A stretch of DNA of 64,000 bases from Trebonia sp963795335 (GCA_963795335.1 CAWCHI010000005.1:1-64000); one strand, 5' to 3'; counted from the stretch's first letter, positions 1 to 8,763 are shown. Notes: generated by a model not told the origin, from the sequence alone. Numbers and translations: made by a program.

Positions 1-361
1 GCTTAATTGCTGCCCTGCGCCCTCCCGTGCGGGCCAGATCCCGGCCGATGCGTACCGCGGTACCGGCCGGGATCGCGAATCCGATCCCCGCTGCCGCGCC
101 GCCCGTGTCGCGGTTGACGGCCGCGAGTGTCGGGATGCCGACGACGGCGCCGTTGATGCCCACCAGGGGGCCGCCGCTGTTACCGGGGTTGATCGCGGCC
201 GACGTCTGGATGACGCCGAGCGGGCTGCCGATCGCGACCACGAGGTCGCCTGCGAAAGGCCGGCCAGGTCCGCGGACGGTCGCAGGCCCCCCGCCCCGCG
301 TCGGTGCCGGCCCGTCGGCGCAGCCGGCGAGCAGGCTGGCCGGGAGCAGGGAGCCGAGCAC
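1..361 (-). pseudogene. HtrA/DegP-type serine protease remnant, runs off window edge
   Basis: The minus strand encodes the serine half of an S1C (HtrA/DegP) protease. From a GTG at 361 a short hydrophobic leader ends in a lipobox (LLAGC, Cys codon 320-322), followed after about 25 residues by GDLVVAIGSPLG, which is joined directly to a segment ending AAINPGNSGGPLV and then GIGFAIP. GNSGGP carries the nucleophilic Ser. The His and Asp parts of the triad, which should precede GDLVV, are missing, as is the roughly 30-residue loop normally found between SPLG and IQT. The reading frame is the same as that of the 117-aa gene upstream, separated only by a TAG at 419-421. The 3' end lies outside the window, so a PDZ domain cannot be judged. 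Likely a decayed protease; an assembly deletion is the alternative. Confidence 0.5.
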
Positions 362-418
362 TGTCCACGGGAGGCGCGCGTCACGGGCCGCGAGCCGGGC
401 TTCCTGGCGGTGGCGGGA

Positions 419-772
419 CTAGACATGCTGTTCTTCCTCTTCGTATTCGGTGGTTGCCCCGAGCCTGCTGACCGGGGCGGAGTAGAAGGCGAAGCCGGGA
501 TCGGCGATGCCCAGGGCAGCCAGCCGAGGGAGCGCGTAGGGGTCGATGGCCAGCACCGTGAGCCAGGCGCTGGAGGCGAGTTCCCGGTCTTGGGCCCAGG
601 ACCGCAGCAGTTCGATGATGTCGGTCAGGTGACCCGAGCAGGCGTTGGCCCGATGGCGGATGAACTCGGCTCCGGCCGGGTACTCGACGCGGACCTGGAA
701 GAACGCCAGCCGGGTGCACTCGGTGCACGCCACGGCCCGCTTGGGAATGGCTTTCAGGACCGGGGGGGACAT
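419..772 (-). CDS. Hypothetical protein, 117 aa
   Basis: I do not recognise this protein. It is soluble and acidic, with no signal peptide or membrane segment. It has a CTEC pair near residue 16 and an amphipathic middle part (residues about 45-75, rich in Leu, Ile and Trp), and ends in a Glu-rich tail. Its ATG at 772 lies 19 bases inside the 3' end of the esterase gene upstream on the same strand, so the two are probably co-transcribed and translationally coupled as the last genes of the DUF4232-esterase operon. Coding is supported by this tight overlap and by high-GC third positions. No function can be assigned. Confidence 0.6.
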   Translation of the reverse strand: MSPPVLKAIPKRAVACTECTRLAFFQVRVEYPAGAEFIRHRANACSGHLTDIIELLRSWAQDRELASSAWLTVLAIDPYALPRLAALGIADPGFAFYSAPVSRLGATTEYEEEEQHV

Positions 773-1761
773 TTCGCGTCTCCTGAGTGAGCGGTTTGGC
801 TGACGTCAGCTCTCGCGCCGAGTGCCTGGCGCAGCACGCCAGTGGCCAGAATCAGCGCCGCCCGGCTGGCCTGAGTGGCGGACAGCGCGTTCAGCAGGAC
901 GAAGTCATGAATGGTGCCGCGGAACCTGACCGAGGTCACCGGGACGCCCGATTGCCGCAGCCGCCCGGCGAAGGCCTCCCCTTCGTCGCGCACAACGTCG
1001 GCCTCGGCAGTGATCACGAGCGTTGGCGGCAGCCCCGCGAGCTGGTGGCTGGTGGCGCCGAGCGGTGACGCGGTCGCCTCGCAGCGCTGATAAGGGTCGG
1101 CGGTGTACTGGTCCCAGAACCACTGCATCGTGTCGCGGCGCAGGTAGTACCCGGTGGCGAACTCCCGATAGGAAGCAGTGTCGAACCTGGCCTCGGTGAC
1201 CGGGTAGAACAGCACCTGCTGGCGGAACGTGACCCCGCCCCGTTCCGCCGCGAGCAGGGTGAGCGCGATCGCGATGTTGCCCCCCGTGCCGTCCCCGGCC
1301 ACCGCGATACGGTCCGGGTCGAGTCCGTAGTCCCGGCCGTGCTCGGCCACCCAGGCTGCCACTGCGTAGCATTCCTCGATCGCGGTCGGGTATTTCGCCT
1401 CTGGCGACAGGCTGTACTCGGGGAACACTACGGCGACCTGGGCCCCGGCCGCGATCTCGCGGACGAGCCGGTCATGAGTGCGCCGGTTGCCGAACACCCA
1501 GCCGGCACCGTGCACGTAGACGACGGCCGGCAGGGGCCCGGGGGCGTGCTGCGGCCGGACGATCCGGACCGCCACGTCGCCCGCGGAGCCACCGGGAACG
1601 ACGATGTCGCGGCTGTCCGCCGCCGGCTTGACGACGGGCCGGCCCTGGATCTCCTCGACCAGGGCCCGGCCTGCCGCCGGGCCGAGTTCGAACAGGTACG
1701 GCGGAAGGGCGGTCGCCTCGGCGAACTCCTGGGCGGCCCGGTCGAGGGGGACACCGGTCAC
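754..1761 (-). CDS. Alpha/beta hydrolase, HSL/acetyl-esterase family, nucleophile Ser replaced
   Basis: This 335-aa protein has the fold and oxyanion motif of hormone-sensitive-lipase esterases: YVHGAGWVFGN (HGGGW type, residues about 85-95), then the nucleophile-elbow region reading VAGDGTGGNIA instead of GDSAGGN, an acid region EADVVRDEGEAF and the catalytic His in GTIHDF. The elbow Ser is Gly (codon GGC, one base from AGC), so classical esterase activity should be lost unless this is a base error. The GTG at 1761 overlaps the TGA of the DUF4232 gene (GTGA), which fixes the start and indicates translational coupling. The open frame extends further upstream but only inside the neighbouring gene. 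It pairs with a second, apparently intact esterase at 2746-3765. Confidence 0.85.
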   Translation of the reverse strand: MTGVPLDRAAQEFAEATALPPYLFELGPAAGRALVEEIQGRPVVKPAADSRDIVVPGGSAGDVAVRIVRPQHAPGPLPAVVYVHGAGWVFGNRRTHDRLVREIAAGAQVAVVFPEYSLSPEAKYPTAIEECYAVAAWVAEHGRDYGLDPDRIAVAGDGTGGNIAIALTLLAAERGGVTFRQQVLFYPVTEARFDTASYREFATGYYLRRDTMQWFWDQYTADPYQRCEATASPLGATSHQLAGLPPTLVITAEADVVRDEGEAFAGRLRQSGVPVTSVRFRGTIHDFVLLNALSATQASRAALILATGVLRQALGARADVSQTAHSGDAKCPPRS

Positions 1762-2558
1762 GGGGTAACCCCTGCGACCCCGTGTCCCGCGCGGACAGGC
1801 AGGATGCTGAGCAGCGCGGTACCCGACGAGCAGACCCTGAACGTCCGGGCCACGTAGCCCGCCACGGGCTCCCCCGGCGGATAAACCCGCAGCCAGTTGG
1901 CCGTGACCGGGCGGCAGGCGGAGGCCGGGAAGTTGCCGGTCGCGGTTACCTTCAGCCAGGCGTGCGCGGTCTGCCCGGGACCAAGGCGCACCGACGCCTG
2001 CGGAAAGGCACGATTCCGCTGGGCCGCCAGGCCGATCTGCCGGGCGGCTTCCGTCGGAGCGGCGGCGAACGAGACACCCGGATAGCCGTACATCGTGCAC
2101 GCGCTCCCGGATGTGTTGGTGAAGTTGAGCGGGTAGTAGGCGCTGCCCGCGGCGCCCTGCCCCTGGGTGTCATCCACCGCCATGCGCAGCACCGCAGTGC
2201 GGCAGACGCCCAGGCCAGCGCCTGGGCTGCCGGACACGGCCGGAGGCGGCGCCGCGGTCGCCGGCGGCCGCGACGACGACGATGTGCCGGAAGTGACGAC
2301 CGCCGTCGGGCTCGCCTGGCCGGGCGCGCCCAGGCTGGCGGTCACTGTTACGGTCGTGGCCGGAGCCGCGGCGGGCTGACTCACGGGCGCGGAACCGCAG
2401 GCCGCGACCAGCGATGAGGCGACGGCGGCGCCCGTCAGCCAGGCAATCCGCCGTCCCCGGCCCGCCGTGCCGGTTGCGATCGCCTGCCCGGGAGCGCGAG
2501 CCAGGTTGGCGACCGTGATGAGCGTGCTGCGGGCAACAGGAGGCGGGGACATGGACAT
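1758..2558 (-). CDS. DUF4232-domain lipoprotein
   Basis: A 266-aa exported lipoprotein. A basic N-terminus (GRGRR near residue 35) is followed by a hydrophobic stretch and a lipobox SSLVAAC (Cys near residue 54). Next come about 60 residues of Ala/Pro/Ser/Thr-rich linker with repeated TVTVTAS-like runs, then a DUF4232 beta-sandwich (VCRTAVLRMAV, YYPLNFTNTSGSACTMYGYPGVSF, VRLGPGQTAHAWLKV), typical of actinobacterial surface lipoproteins of unknown function. Two conserved Cys pairs (CRTA/CTMYG and CRPV/CSSG) could form disulfides. It is the first gene of a minus-strand operon followed, with a 4-base overlap, by the esterase-like gene. Confidence 0.85.
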   Translation of the reverse strand: MSMSPPPVARSTLITVANLARAPGQAIATGTAGRGRRIAWLTGAAVASSLVAACGSAPVSQPAAAPATTVTVTASLGAPGQASPTAVVTSGTSSSSRPPATAAPPPAVSGSPGAGLGVCRTAVLRMAVDDTQGQGAAGSAYYPLNFTNTSGSACTMYGYPGVSFAAAPTEAARQIGLAAQRNRAFPQASVRLGPGQTAHAWLKVTATGNFPASACRPVTANWLRVYPPGEPVAGYVARTFRVCSSGTALLSILPVRAGHGVAGVTP

Positions 2559-2745
2559 GGCATGCTCCTTCGTAGGCCGAGGTGACCGATAGGAGCAGTC
2601 TGCGAGCGCGGTGCGATGGCCCGAATCTGTGAAGCCCCCAGTCAGGCTGGCGCCGGAGCGGCACGCTTAGCGCCGGTGTCCATGGGGCTGATGACCGCGT
2701 CGCCGCGGAGGTTGATGGTGAGCGTGTACTGCCCCGAACTGTTCG

Positions 2746-3765
2746 TCAGCCCCGGGCGAAGCCGGCCAGGTCGCGGGCGGTGTCACGGCTGATCTCGGGG
2801 CAGACAGTGATCATCGTCTCGGTGCCGTGAACGCTGCCCAGAACCTCGCGTCCCCGGGCCGGCACCCCGGCCCGCAGGAGCAGGCGGTAGAAGTTGATGC
2901 CCTCATCCCGCAGCGGGTCGCACTCGTTGACGCTGATCACCGTGGGCGGGAAGCCCGTCACGTCATCGACCGTGGCGAACGACGGCCAGGCCAGCGGGTC
3001 GCGGCGGTTGAACGCCTCGATGCCGTAGCCCATCGCCCCGCGGTTGTTGTGCAGGTCGAGCCTGATGCCGTTGTTCACGGTCGAGGACGGGCTGTCCGGG
3101 GTCGGCCACTGGCCCGCGATGTACGGGCACAGCGCGTACAGGCCGCTGATCAGGCCCAGGTCGCCGTCCTGCTTGAGCTTGAGGCCGAGGGCCAGGGTCA
3201 GGTTGCCACCGCCGCTCGAGCCCGCGACCACGATGCGGCCAGGGTCGATGCCCAGCTGCGCGGCGTTGGCCGCGGTCCACTTCAGCCCGGACACGCAGTC
3301 GTTGAGCCCGGCCGGGAACGGGGCCACCTCGGGCACCGACGACGGCGAGACCGAGTTGCGGAAGTCCACCATCACCACGGCCACCCCGAAGGCCGCGATC
3401 ATCCTGCCCCAGCCGGTGTAGTTGTCGTCGAAACACGACAGTGACGCCATGCCCCCGCCGTGGATGTAGTAGACGCACGGCAGTATCTCGTCGCTGTCGG
3501 GCCGGATGACCTGCAGGTTGATCGTGTTGCCGTCCGGCTGGGAGACGACCTTCTCGGTGTGGATCCGCAGCCCAGCCGACGGGGCCACCTCCTCGATGCC
3601 GGAGCGGTCCATGAACGCCGGCCGCCGGGCCGCCGCGGCACTCGCTTGCGCCAGCAGCGTCTCGCGGCTGTCCACGTCCCCCGGGGGCTGCCCCGTCGGC
3701 ATTCCCGCGAGCACGGCCTTGAGCCGGGGATCGAGCCGGACATCAGCGGCCAGGTCGTACGCCAT
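2746..3765 (-). CDS. Alpha/beta hydrolase (HSL-type carboxylesterase)
   Basis: A 339-aa cytosolic esterase of the HSL family. Visible motifs in order: YYIHGGGMASLS (oxyanion HGGG, residues about 98-109), VVAGSSGGGNLTLAL (nucleophile Ser in GxSxG, about residue 179), SVNECDPLRDEG (catalytic Asp) and GSVHGTETM (catalytic His). All triad residues are present, in contrast to the neighbour at 754-1761. Length is normal for the family. No signal peptide. The ATG at 3765 is preceded by a GAG-rich ribosome site. It likely hydrolyses short acyl esters; the substrate cannot be told. The two esterases are separated by the DUF4232 gene. Confidence 0.88.
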   Translation of the reverse strand: MAYDLAADVRLDPRLKAVLAGMPTGQPPGDVDSRETLLAQASAAAARRPAFMDRSGIEEVAPSAGLRIHTEKVVSQPDGNTINLQVIRPDSDEILPCVYYIHGGGMASLSCFDDNYTGWGRMIAAFGVAVVMVDFRNSVSPSSVPEVAPFPAGLNDCVSGLKWTAANAAQLGIDPGRIVVAGSSGGGNLTLALGLKLKQDGDLGLISGLYALCPYIAGQWPTPDSPSSTVNNGIRLDLHNNRGAMGYGIEAFNRRDPLAWPSFATVDDVTGFPPTVISVNECDPLRDEGINFYRLLLRAGVPARGREVLGSVHGTETMITVCPEISRDTARDLAGFARG

Positions 3766-3937
3766 GGTGAGCTCCTTGTCGAGGCACAGCTAAAGGGAGG
3801 CAACACCAACCATTGAAGGCACAATCACGTACAGGCGGTCAAGAACGACTTCCGGCCGTCAGATACTCGGGGGCACATCCCAATGCTGCGGCCGGGGACC
3901 ACCATGAGAAAAATGTAAGTGCCGGTGCGACTCCCGG

Positions 3938-6507
3938 TCAGGACCAATTCCCTGGCCGCTGATTCCCCTGATCCCAGTACCCCTGCTGCCCGTCGGCCTG
4001 GCCGCGGGCGCTGGTTCCCTCCGGTGACGGCCCGGCCAGCTGGCCGGCGGCGTAATCCTCGTACCCGGCCACCGCCTCCCAGCCCGGTCCGTAGGCGGCC
4101 GGGTAAGGACCCGAGCCACCGCCCGCCGGCTGGCCGTTCGCGGCCGGGTACGCGTTCACCGCACCGTAGCCGTTGACGTGGCCATCGCTGGCCGGGGTGC
4201 CGTTCCGGTACCCCGTGCCGTTCTGGTAAGGGCCCGCGTCCGGCGCGTAACCGTTCGCGTCACCGCCCCAGGGCGCAGAGCCGGGCACGCCGCCGTTCGC
4301 GGCGGGGAAGGCGCCCGGGCCGTAGCCGCCGACGGCGCCGTTGCCCGGCGGGTAGCCGCCGGGCGCCTGACTGCCGTTTGCCCCGGCCTGGTACACGTCC
4401 GGCTGGTAGCCGTCCGGGCCGGCGTTCCCGGCCTGGCCGGTCACGCCGCCGTGGTGCCCCTGATACGGGCTGCCCTCGTACGGGCTGCCCGCGTACGGGC
4501 TGGGATTGACGGGCTCGGGCTGGTAAGCGCCGGCGCCGCCGTGGTGCGGCAGGTACCCAACCGCACCGCCCGGCCCGAAGGCGTCCGGGCCGGGCGCACC
4601 CTGGGCGTGATCGGGTGCGGCCGGCGTGAACGACGGCTGGCCGGCCTGCGCGGCGCTACCGGGATAGCGCGGCAGCGCCGGGTACCCGCCGGTGCCATTC
4701 ACGCTTGCCCCCGGCCCCGCTGACAGCGGGGCATCGCCCGCCGCCTGGCCGGCGACCCCGTAGGCGTCGGCCCCGTAGGAGGCCGGCATGCCGTAAGCGT
4801 CGTAGGCCTGCGGGTAGGCGCCTGGTTCCTGGTGCGTCACCGGCGGCTGGCCGTTGCCGGCCGAGCCAGGCGCGGCGTAGGCCGGGTACCCGGGCGCGCC
4901 CTCCGCATAACCGCCGCTGTTGCTGTCCCCCGGCTGGTAGCCGGGCGCGTACCAGGAGGCCCCGGACTGGCCGGACGCAAGGCCGTCCGGGCCGCCCCCG
5001 TCCGCCACGTCCCAGTAGGGCGTGCCCGGAGTCGCCGGGGGGCTCTGCCCCTGGCCGGCCCGCGGGGCCGCTGGCTGCCTCGCCGACGGGTAACCGGGCT
5101 GGTCCCCGCGAGCCTGCGGGTACCAGTCGGCCAGCGGAACCGGCCCCGACCCGGGGCAGGCCGGCCAGGCGGCCGGCTCTGGCGCCCGGCCGCCAGGCTC
5201 CTGTCCGCCGGACGAGCGCGTCGCTGAGTAGTCCTGGGACTCCGGATAGGCCGGCGATGCTGGGTAGCCGTGCGGCTCCTCGTAGCTCTGCGGCCCGGTG
5301 TAGCCCTGAGACCCGCTGAAAGCCTGCGGCCCGGTCAGCGACTCAGAGCCAGTGAATGACTGGGGCCCGGTGTACGCCCCCGGGCCGGCCAACTCCTGCG
5401 GTCCGGTGTAGGCCCCCGGGCCTGCCTCCTGCTGTGGTCCGGTGTACGACCGTGGTGCGGCCGCTGGCCGGGGCCCGGTGAAGCCGACACCCGGCCGCGC
5501 GCTGTAGCCGCCGCCGTCCGCGGCGGGCCCGGACCCGGGCGACGCGTATCCCGGCGTCGGCGCCTGCGTCCGGGCCGCCCGCGCCCGCGCCAGTGACCGC
5601 AGGGACTGCGACTCCAGCGGCTGCAGTTCGCGCGATTGGCGGGCCCCGGAGGACGGCTGGTACCCGTAGGAGCCGCCCAGGGCCTGGTCCTGGCGGGCGC
5701 GGCCGGGCCGCTGCCCGCGGTACTCCCCCGCCCTGTACTGCGGCCCGGGATCGTACTGGCCGCGGCTGTTCTGGCCGCGGCTGTTCTGGCCGGGGTCAAC
5801 TGGCCGGGGTCATACTGGCCGGGGTCATACTGGCCCGAGCCGTAGGCGTTGCCCGAGCCGTACTGCCCGGGAGCGGCCAGGTCAGCCTCATGGCGACCGG
5901 CCCCGTAGCCCGGGCCGGGCCCGTATCCCTGCTCAGTCCGGTACCCCGGGTCCATCCCGTACAACTGGGCATCCGGGGACTGCTGGTCCCCGGCGAAGCG
6001 CTGGGCCGCACCATAGTCCTGGCCGCCGCTACTCCCGTAGGCTCCGCCCGGACTTCCGGAGGACCCGTTCGCGTAGGCGGCCGGGCCGGCCGGCGCCGGC
6101 GGGCGACCGGCCCCGATGGCGGGGAACCCGCCCGTCGGCTGGCCCCGGCGGCGCCCGTAGCCAGCCGGCTGGGTGTCCGGCAGGGCGATCATGGCCCCGG
6201 TGAACGGCTCGGCCGACGCGGCCCCAGGGGTCAGCGCCGATGGCTGCCCGCCAAGGGGCAGCGGCCCGGTGGCGTGGTCCGCCTGGCCCCCCGGCACGCC
6301 GCGGCGCAGCGAGTCGACTAGCCGGGACAGGTCGTCGGCGGGCACCCGGAAGGTGCCGGTGCAGGTGCCGCCCTGCCAGATGCTGATGACGGCCACCCCG
6401 GTAGTGCCGTGCCAGGTCAGTCGCATGCTGCGGGAGCTGCCGCGGACGTCGAAGAAGGTCTCGCCGAGCCGGGACACGGGTCCCGCGTCAGATGCCGACA
6501 TGCTCAT
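3938..6507 (-). CDS. Tyr/Gly/Pro/Gln-rich low-complexity protein with conserved N-terminal domain (one frameshift)
   Basis: About 856 aa if a single-base deletion near 5808 is allowed for. Residues 1-75 form a compact domain (SRLGETFFDVRGSS, MRLTWHGTTGVAVISIW, GTCTGTFRVPADDLSRLVDSL) that I cannot name. The rest is disordered and dominated by Gly, Tyr, Pro, Gln, Ala and Ser in short repeats such as GQYDPGQYDPG, TGPQSFTGS and SPYEGSPYQG. The break falls inside the GQYDPG repeat: two copies read CAGTATGACCCC and the next reads CAGTTGACCCC, one A short, after which the same kind of repeat continues in the shifted frame down to 3938. There is no signal peptide or membrane helix, so it should be cytoplasmic. 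The composition resembles prion-like or condensate-forming tails. It is a single gene, reading away from the WhiB gene. Confidence 0.7.
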
Positions 6508-7113
6508 GCGGTCCCCCCGGCGAGACGTTTGTCCACTTCGCTACAGACTATGGTGCCTGCGCCGAACGCGTGGGCTACTCCGCGCCGCTGGTCAAGCTCC
6601 GCCGTCAGGCCGGCGTGCCGCGCCCGGCCGGGGGCGGGGAGAAAATATTTGTGCCTGGAGACGGGAAAATGGGACCCCGCCGTGCGCGGACGATCAGCCG
6701 GGTGGCATCATAGTCACCAGGCATTCCTGCCCCCCTCTTACGGCGGATCTTCCGGCTTACAGCGGCTAACGGGTCAGCTAGCGGACGCAGTCGACGACGC
6801 GGGTCATCCCGCAACGCTGACGAGACCTGCTGGCGAGCGTCGTCTGGCGGGGCAGGCGCCTGTCACGCATATGCCAGCCCTCGGCGGCGTGCAAGCAGTG
6901 TCGATGAAACGGTGTCGCTGGCAACAGCGGTGCTGTTCGCGCTATCTCGGTAACGTGTGCGTGAGCGCGCGCGAAACGGGCGGGAACAGTATGACGCCGT
7001 TGAGCGTTGCAGCTTGCAACAGCAGTTACCGCGCAGGGTCGGACTCGCGTGCATGCGGTCCTACTAGCAAGAGTAACCCAAGTTCTAAGCAACTTTGTTG
7101 AGGTGATTGATCC
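6508..7113. other. Intergenic region upstream of the WhiB gene, no gene seen
   Basis: This 606-base gap separates the divergent low-complexity protein and WhiB genes. No reading frame in it has family features; the long frames that cross it are out-of-frame artefacts of GC-rich DNA. The last part (about 6940-7113) is less GC-rich and should hold the WhiB promoter and a long leader. A ribosome site GAGGTG precedes the WhiB ATG. Confidence 0.5.
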
Positions 7114-7413
7114 ATGTCCCAGGTGCGTAGGCAGACTGCCGTGCTTCCCCGTCCCAACTGGGGATGGCAGGACGCTGCCGCGTGTCGTGGCGAGGATCTG
7201 ATGCTCTTCTTCGGCCCAGACGGCGAACGACAGCCTGAGCGGGACATCAGGGAGCGCAAGGCCAAGCAGGTCTGCGCGAGCTGCCCGGTCAGGATCGAGT
7301 GCCTGAATTATGCCGTCGCCCGTCCCGAGAAGTACGGGACGTGGGGGGGCCTGAACGAGGACGAGCGCTCGGCTGAGCGCCGTCGCCGGATGCGCCGCGC
7401 CAACGCGGCCTGA
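7114..7413 (+). CDS. WhiB-family iron-sulfur transcription factor
   Basis: A 99-aa Wbl protein. It has WQDAAACRGED (first Cys, residue about 24), the C-x2-C-x5-C cluster in VCASCPVRIECLNYA (residues about 51-65), the turn motif GTWGGLNEDE (residues about 74-83) and a basic C-terminal tail RRRRMRR for DNA contact. Four Cys bind a [4Fe-4S] cluster and these proteins act with the principal sigma factor. It does not match the signatures I know for WblA, WhiB4 or WhiB7, so I leave the paralogue unnamed. ATG at 7114 is preceded by GAGGTG. The gene stops 6 bases before the convergent phosphoribosyltransferase gene ends. Confidence 0.93.
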   Translation: MSQVRRQTAVLPRPNWGWQDAAACRGEDLMLFFGPDGERQPERDIRERKAKQVCASCPVRIECLNYAVARPEKYGTWGGLNEDERSAERRRRMRRANAA

Positions 7414-7418
7414 TCCGG

Positions 7419-8252
7419 CTACGGGATAGCTGCGAGCAGCGTCAGCACGTCGGCATCGGTCAGCTGACCGAAGTCGACGTACCATTCTCCCACGCTACGG
7501 AACCGGCGGGGGGTGACCAGGGTCACCACCTCGTCGGTTTCGTTTTCCAGCACGTCCACCGCCGCGGGCGCCGCGACCGGCACCGCCAGCATGGTCCGGG
7601 CCGGCCCGCGGGTCCGGACCGCGCGCAGCGCCGCCCGGGCGGTCACCCCGGTCGCCAGCCCGTCGTCGACGATGACGGCGAGCCGGCCCGCCAGTTCGCC
7701 GGGACCGGGCGCGGCCCCGCGGGCCGGCAGGTCGTCGGCGGCCAGGCGCGGCCGGTAGACCGCCACCCGGCGGGCCAGTTCCGCCCGCTCACGGATGACC
7801 ACATCGTCCAGGTCGGCCCGGGCCACCCCCGCGGCGGCGATCATCTGCTCGTCGAAGAACGGCGTGAGGGCACCGCCGCCACCGTCCTCCGCAATCGCCC
7901 CGAGGCCCAGCTCGGGCGCGGCCGGGTGGCCGATCTTGCGCACCATGAGCACGTCGAGGGCCGCCCCGAGCGCGTGCGCCACCCCCACCGCGACCGGCAC
8001 GCCGCCCCGCGGCAGGGCCAGCACGATGGGTGGCACCCGCGCCCAGGCAGGCTCTCCGGGTGACCCGGGCTGAGCGGGAACCGTGGGGGGGCCGGGCGAC
8101 GCCCGGTCCCGTTCGGGGGCAGTCTCCTGGTGTCCCGCCGCCCGTTCCACCGCCCCCCGCACCGCGGCACCCAGCAGTACCCCGGCCTCGGTGCGATCGG
8201 CGAAGGCGGGCGGACCGGACGGCGCCAGCGGGCGCACGCGGGGGCTGGCCAT
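7419..8252 (-). CDS. Phosphoribosyltransferase-domain protein
   Basis: A 277-aa protein with a type I phosphoribosyltransferase fold. It shows VLALPRGGVPVAVGVA, VRKIGHPAAPELGLGAIAEDG and the PRPP-binding loop VIVDDGLATGVTARAAL, followed by VPVAAP and a hydrophobic end. This is the family of stand-alone actinobacterial PRTases, sometimes fused to a dienelactone hydrolase domain, which is absent here. The start at ATG 8252 gives the usual N-terminus ahead of PAFADRTEAGVLLG; an upstream ATG at 8321 is possible but adds an unconserved piece. A Pro-rich insert (residues about 48-75) is unusual. Substrate unknown. It is transcribed convergently with the WhiB gene. Confidence 0.85.
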   Translation of the reverse strand: MASPRVRPLAPSGPPAFADRTEAGVLLGAAVRGAVERAAGHQETAPERDRASPGPPTVPAQPGSPGEPAWARVPPIVLALPRGGVPVAVGVAHALGAALDVLMVRKIGHPAAPELGLGAIAEDGGGGALTPFFDEQMIAAAGVARADLDDVVIRERAELARRVAVYRPRLAADDLPARGAAPGPGELAGRLAVIVDDGLATGVTARAALRAVRTRGPARTMLAVPVAAPAAVDVLENETDEVVTLVTPRRFRSVGEWYVDFGQLTDADVLTLLAAIP

Positions 8253-8365
8253 CTTAACCGCGCGTATACCCGCGCGGTGGCCGCCCGGAACGGCCAGGAT
8301 GGCATATTCCCCGCCGCGCATGCCGCCGGCGGTACGCTGGGCCCGTCCCCGGGGAAAGAAATGCC

Positions 8366-8503
8366 ATGATCTGCGTTGACTGCCGCCACCGCCATCACCA
8401 GGACTGCCCCGGCGGCACCTGGTGCGACTGCCAGCACCAGCCGTCGCCGGAGGCCCAGGCGGCCGAGAGCGAAACGGCCCTGTCCTGGGTCCGCCAGGGT
8501 TAG
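8366..8503 (+). CDS. Small Cys/His-rich protein, 45 aa
   Basis: A short reading frame with a good ribosome site (GGGGAAAG, 5 bases before the ATG). It begins MICVDCRHRHHQDCPGG and has the spacing C-x2-C-x8-C-x5-C-x-C with four His residues between, a likely zinc site, then an acidic tail ending WVRQG. It sits divergent from the phosphoribosyltransferase and upstream of the sulfur operon leader. No function is known to me. Small metal-binding proteins of this kind are common in actinobacteria. Confidence 0.65.
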   Translation: MICVDCRHRHHQDCPGGTWCDCQHQPSPEAQAAESETALSWVRQG

Positions 8504-8588
8504 TTACATCATTAACCGCGCCGGCGCCGGAATAGGCCGACCGGCAGCCCGGTTGGCGCCAGTGTGACTTTCCCCGACTGGACAGATG

Positions 8589-8618
8589 TCACGAAAGTGT
8601 GTGATCCTGCTTTCGTGA
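8589..8618. repeat. Inverted repeat TCACGAAAG...CTTTCGTGA
   Basis: A perfect 9-base inverted repeat with a 12-base spacer, 15 bases upstream of the sulfur leader peptide ATG. It could be an operator for the sulfur operon or a hairpin at the 5' end of the leader RNA. No regulator is encoded next to it. Confidence 0.5.
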
Positions 8619-8632
8619 GTGTTACGGACCCC

Positions 8633-8701
8633 ATGCTCGTCGTGCGTCGGCACGTCGACCTGCAGCGCGTCCGTAGCGCGATGTGTCGTCCGGCACGCTG
8701 A
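8633..8701 (+). CDS. Sulfur-operon leader peptide (attenuation uORF), 22 aa
   Basis: The frame ATG 8633 to TGA 8701 encodes a 22-residue peptide whose core RRHVDLQRVRSAMCRP matches the consensus of actinobacterial leader peptides found ahead of sulfur genes (RRHVDL-x-RV-x-S-x2-C). The single Cys codon (TGT) is five codons from the stop. In mycobacteria, Cys-containing uORFs of sulfur genes make downstream expression respond to cysteine supply. Here it precedes a 7-base inverted repeat and an intrinsic terminator, then the sulfite reductase, so attenuation of the cys operon by cysteinyl-tRNA level is the natural reading. The peptide match is seen directly; the mechanism is inferred from related systems. 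Confidence 0.8.
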   Translation: MLVVRRHVDLQRVRSAMCRPAR

Positions 8702-8726
8702 TCGCCGCCTGATTATTGATCCCACG

Positions 8727-8747
8727 GTTACAACTTTCCGTGTAACC
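8727..8747 (+). promoter_or_regulatory. Leader hairpin between uORF and terminator
   Basis: GGTTACA and TGTAACC form a perfect 7-base inverted repeat with a loop of about 7-8 bases, starting 25 bases after the leader-peptide stop. It lies where an antiterminator or anti-antiterminator stem would be expected in a cysteine attenuator. Confidence 0.45.
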
Positions 8748-8763
8748 ACGGGTTAAGAACGGG

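Noticed and set aside
6409..7101. A 230-aa plus-strand frame upstream of whiB
   Set aside because: No motif or ribosome site, and codon use unlike its neighbours; it begins antisense to the low-complexity gene.
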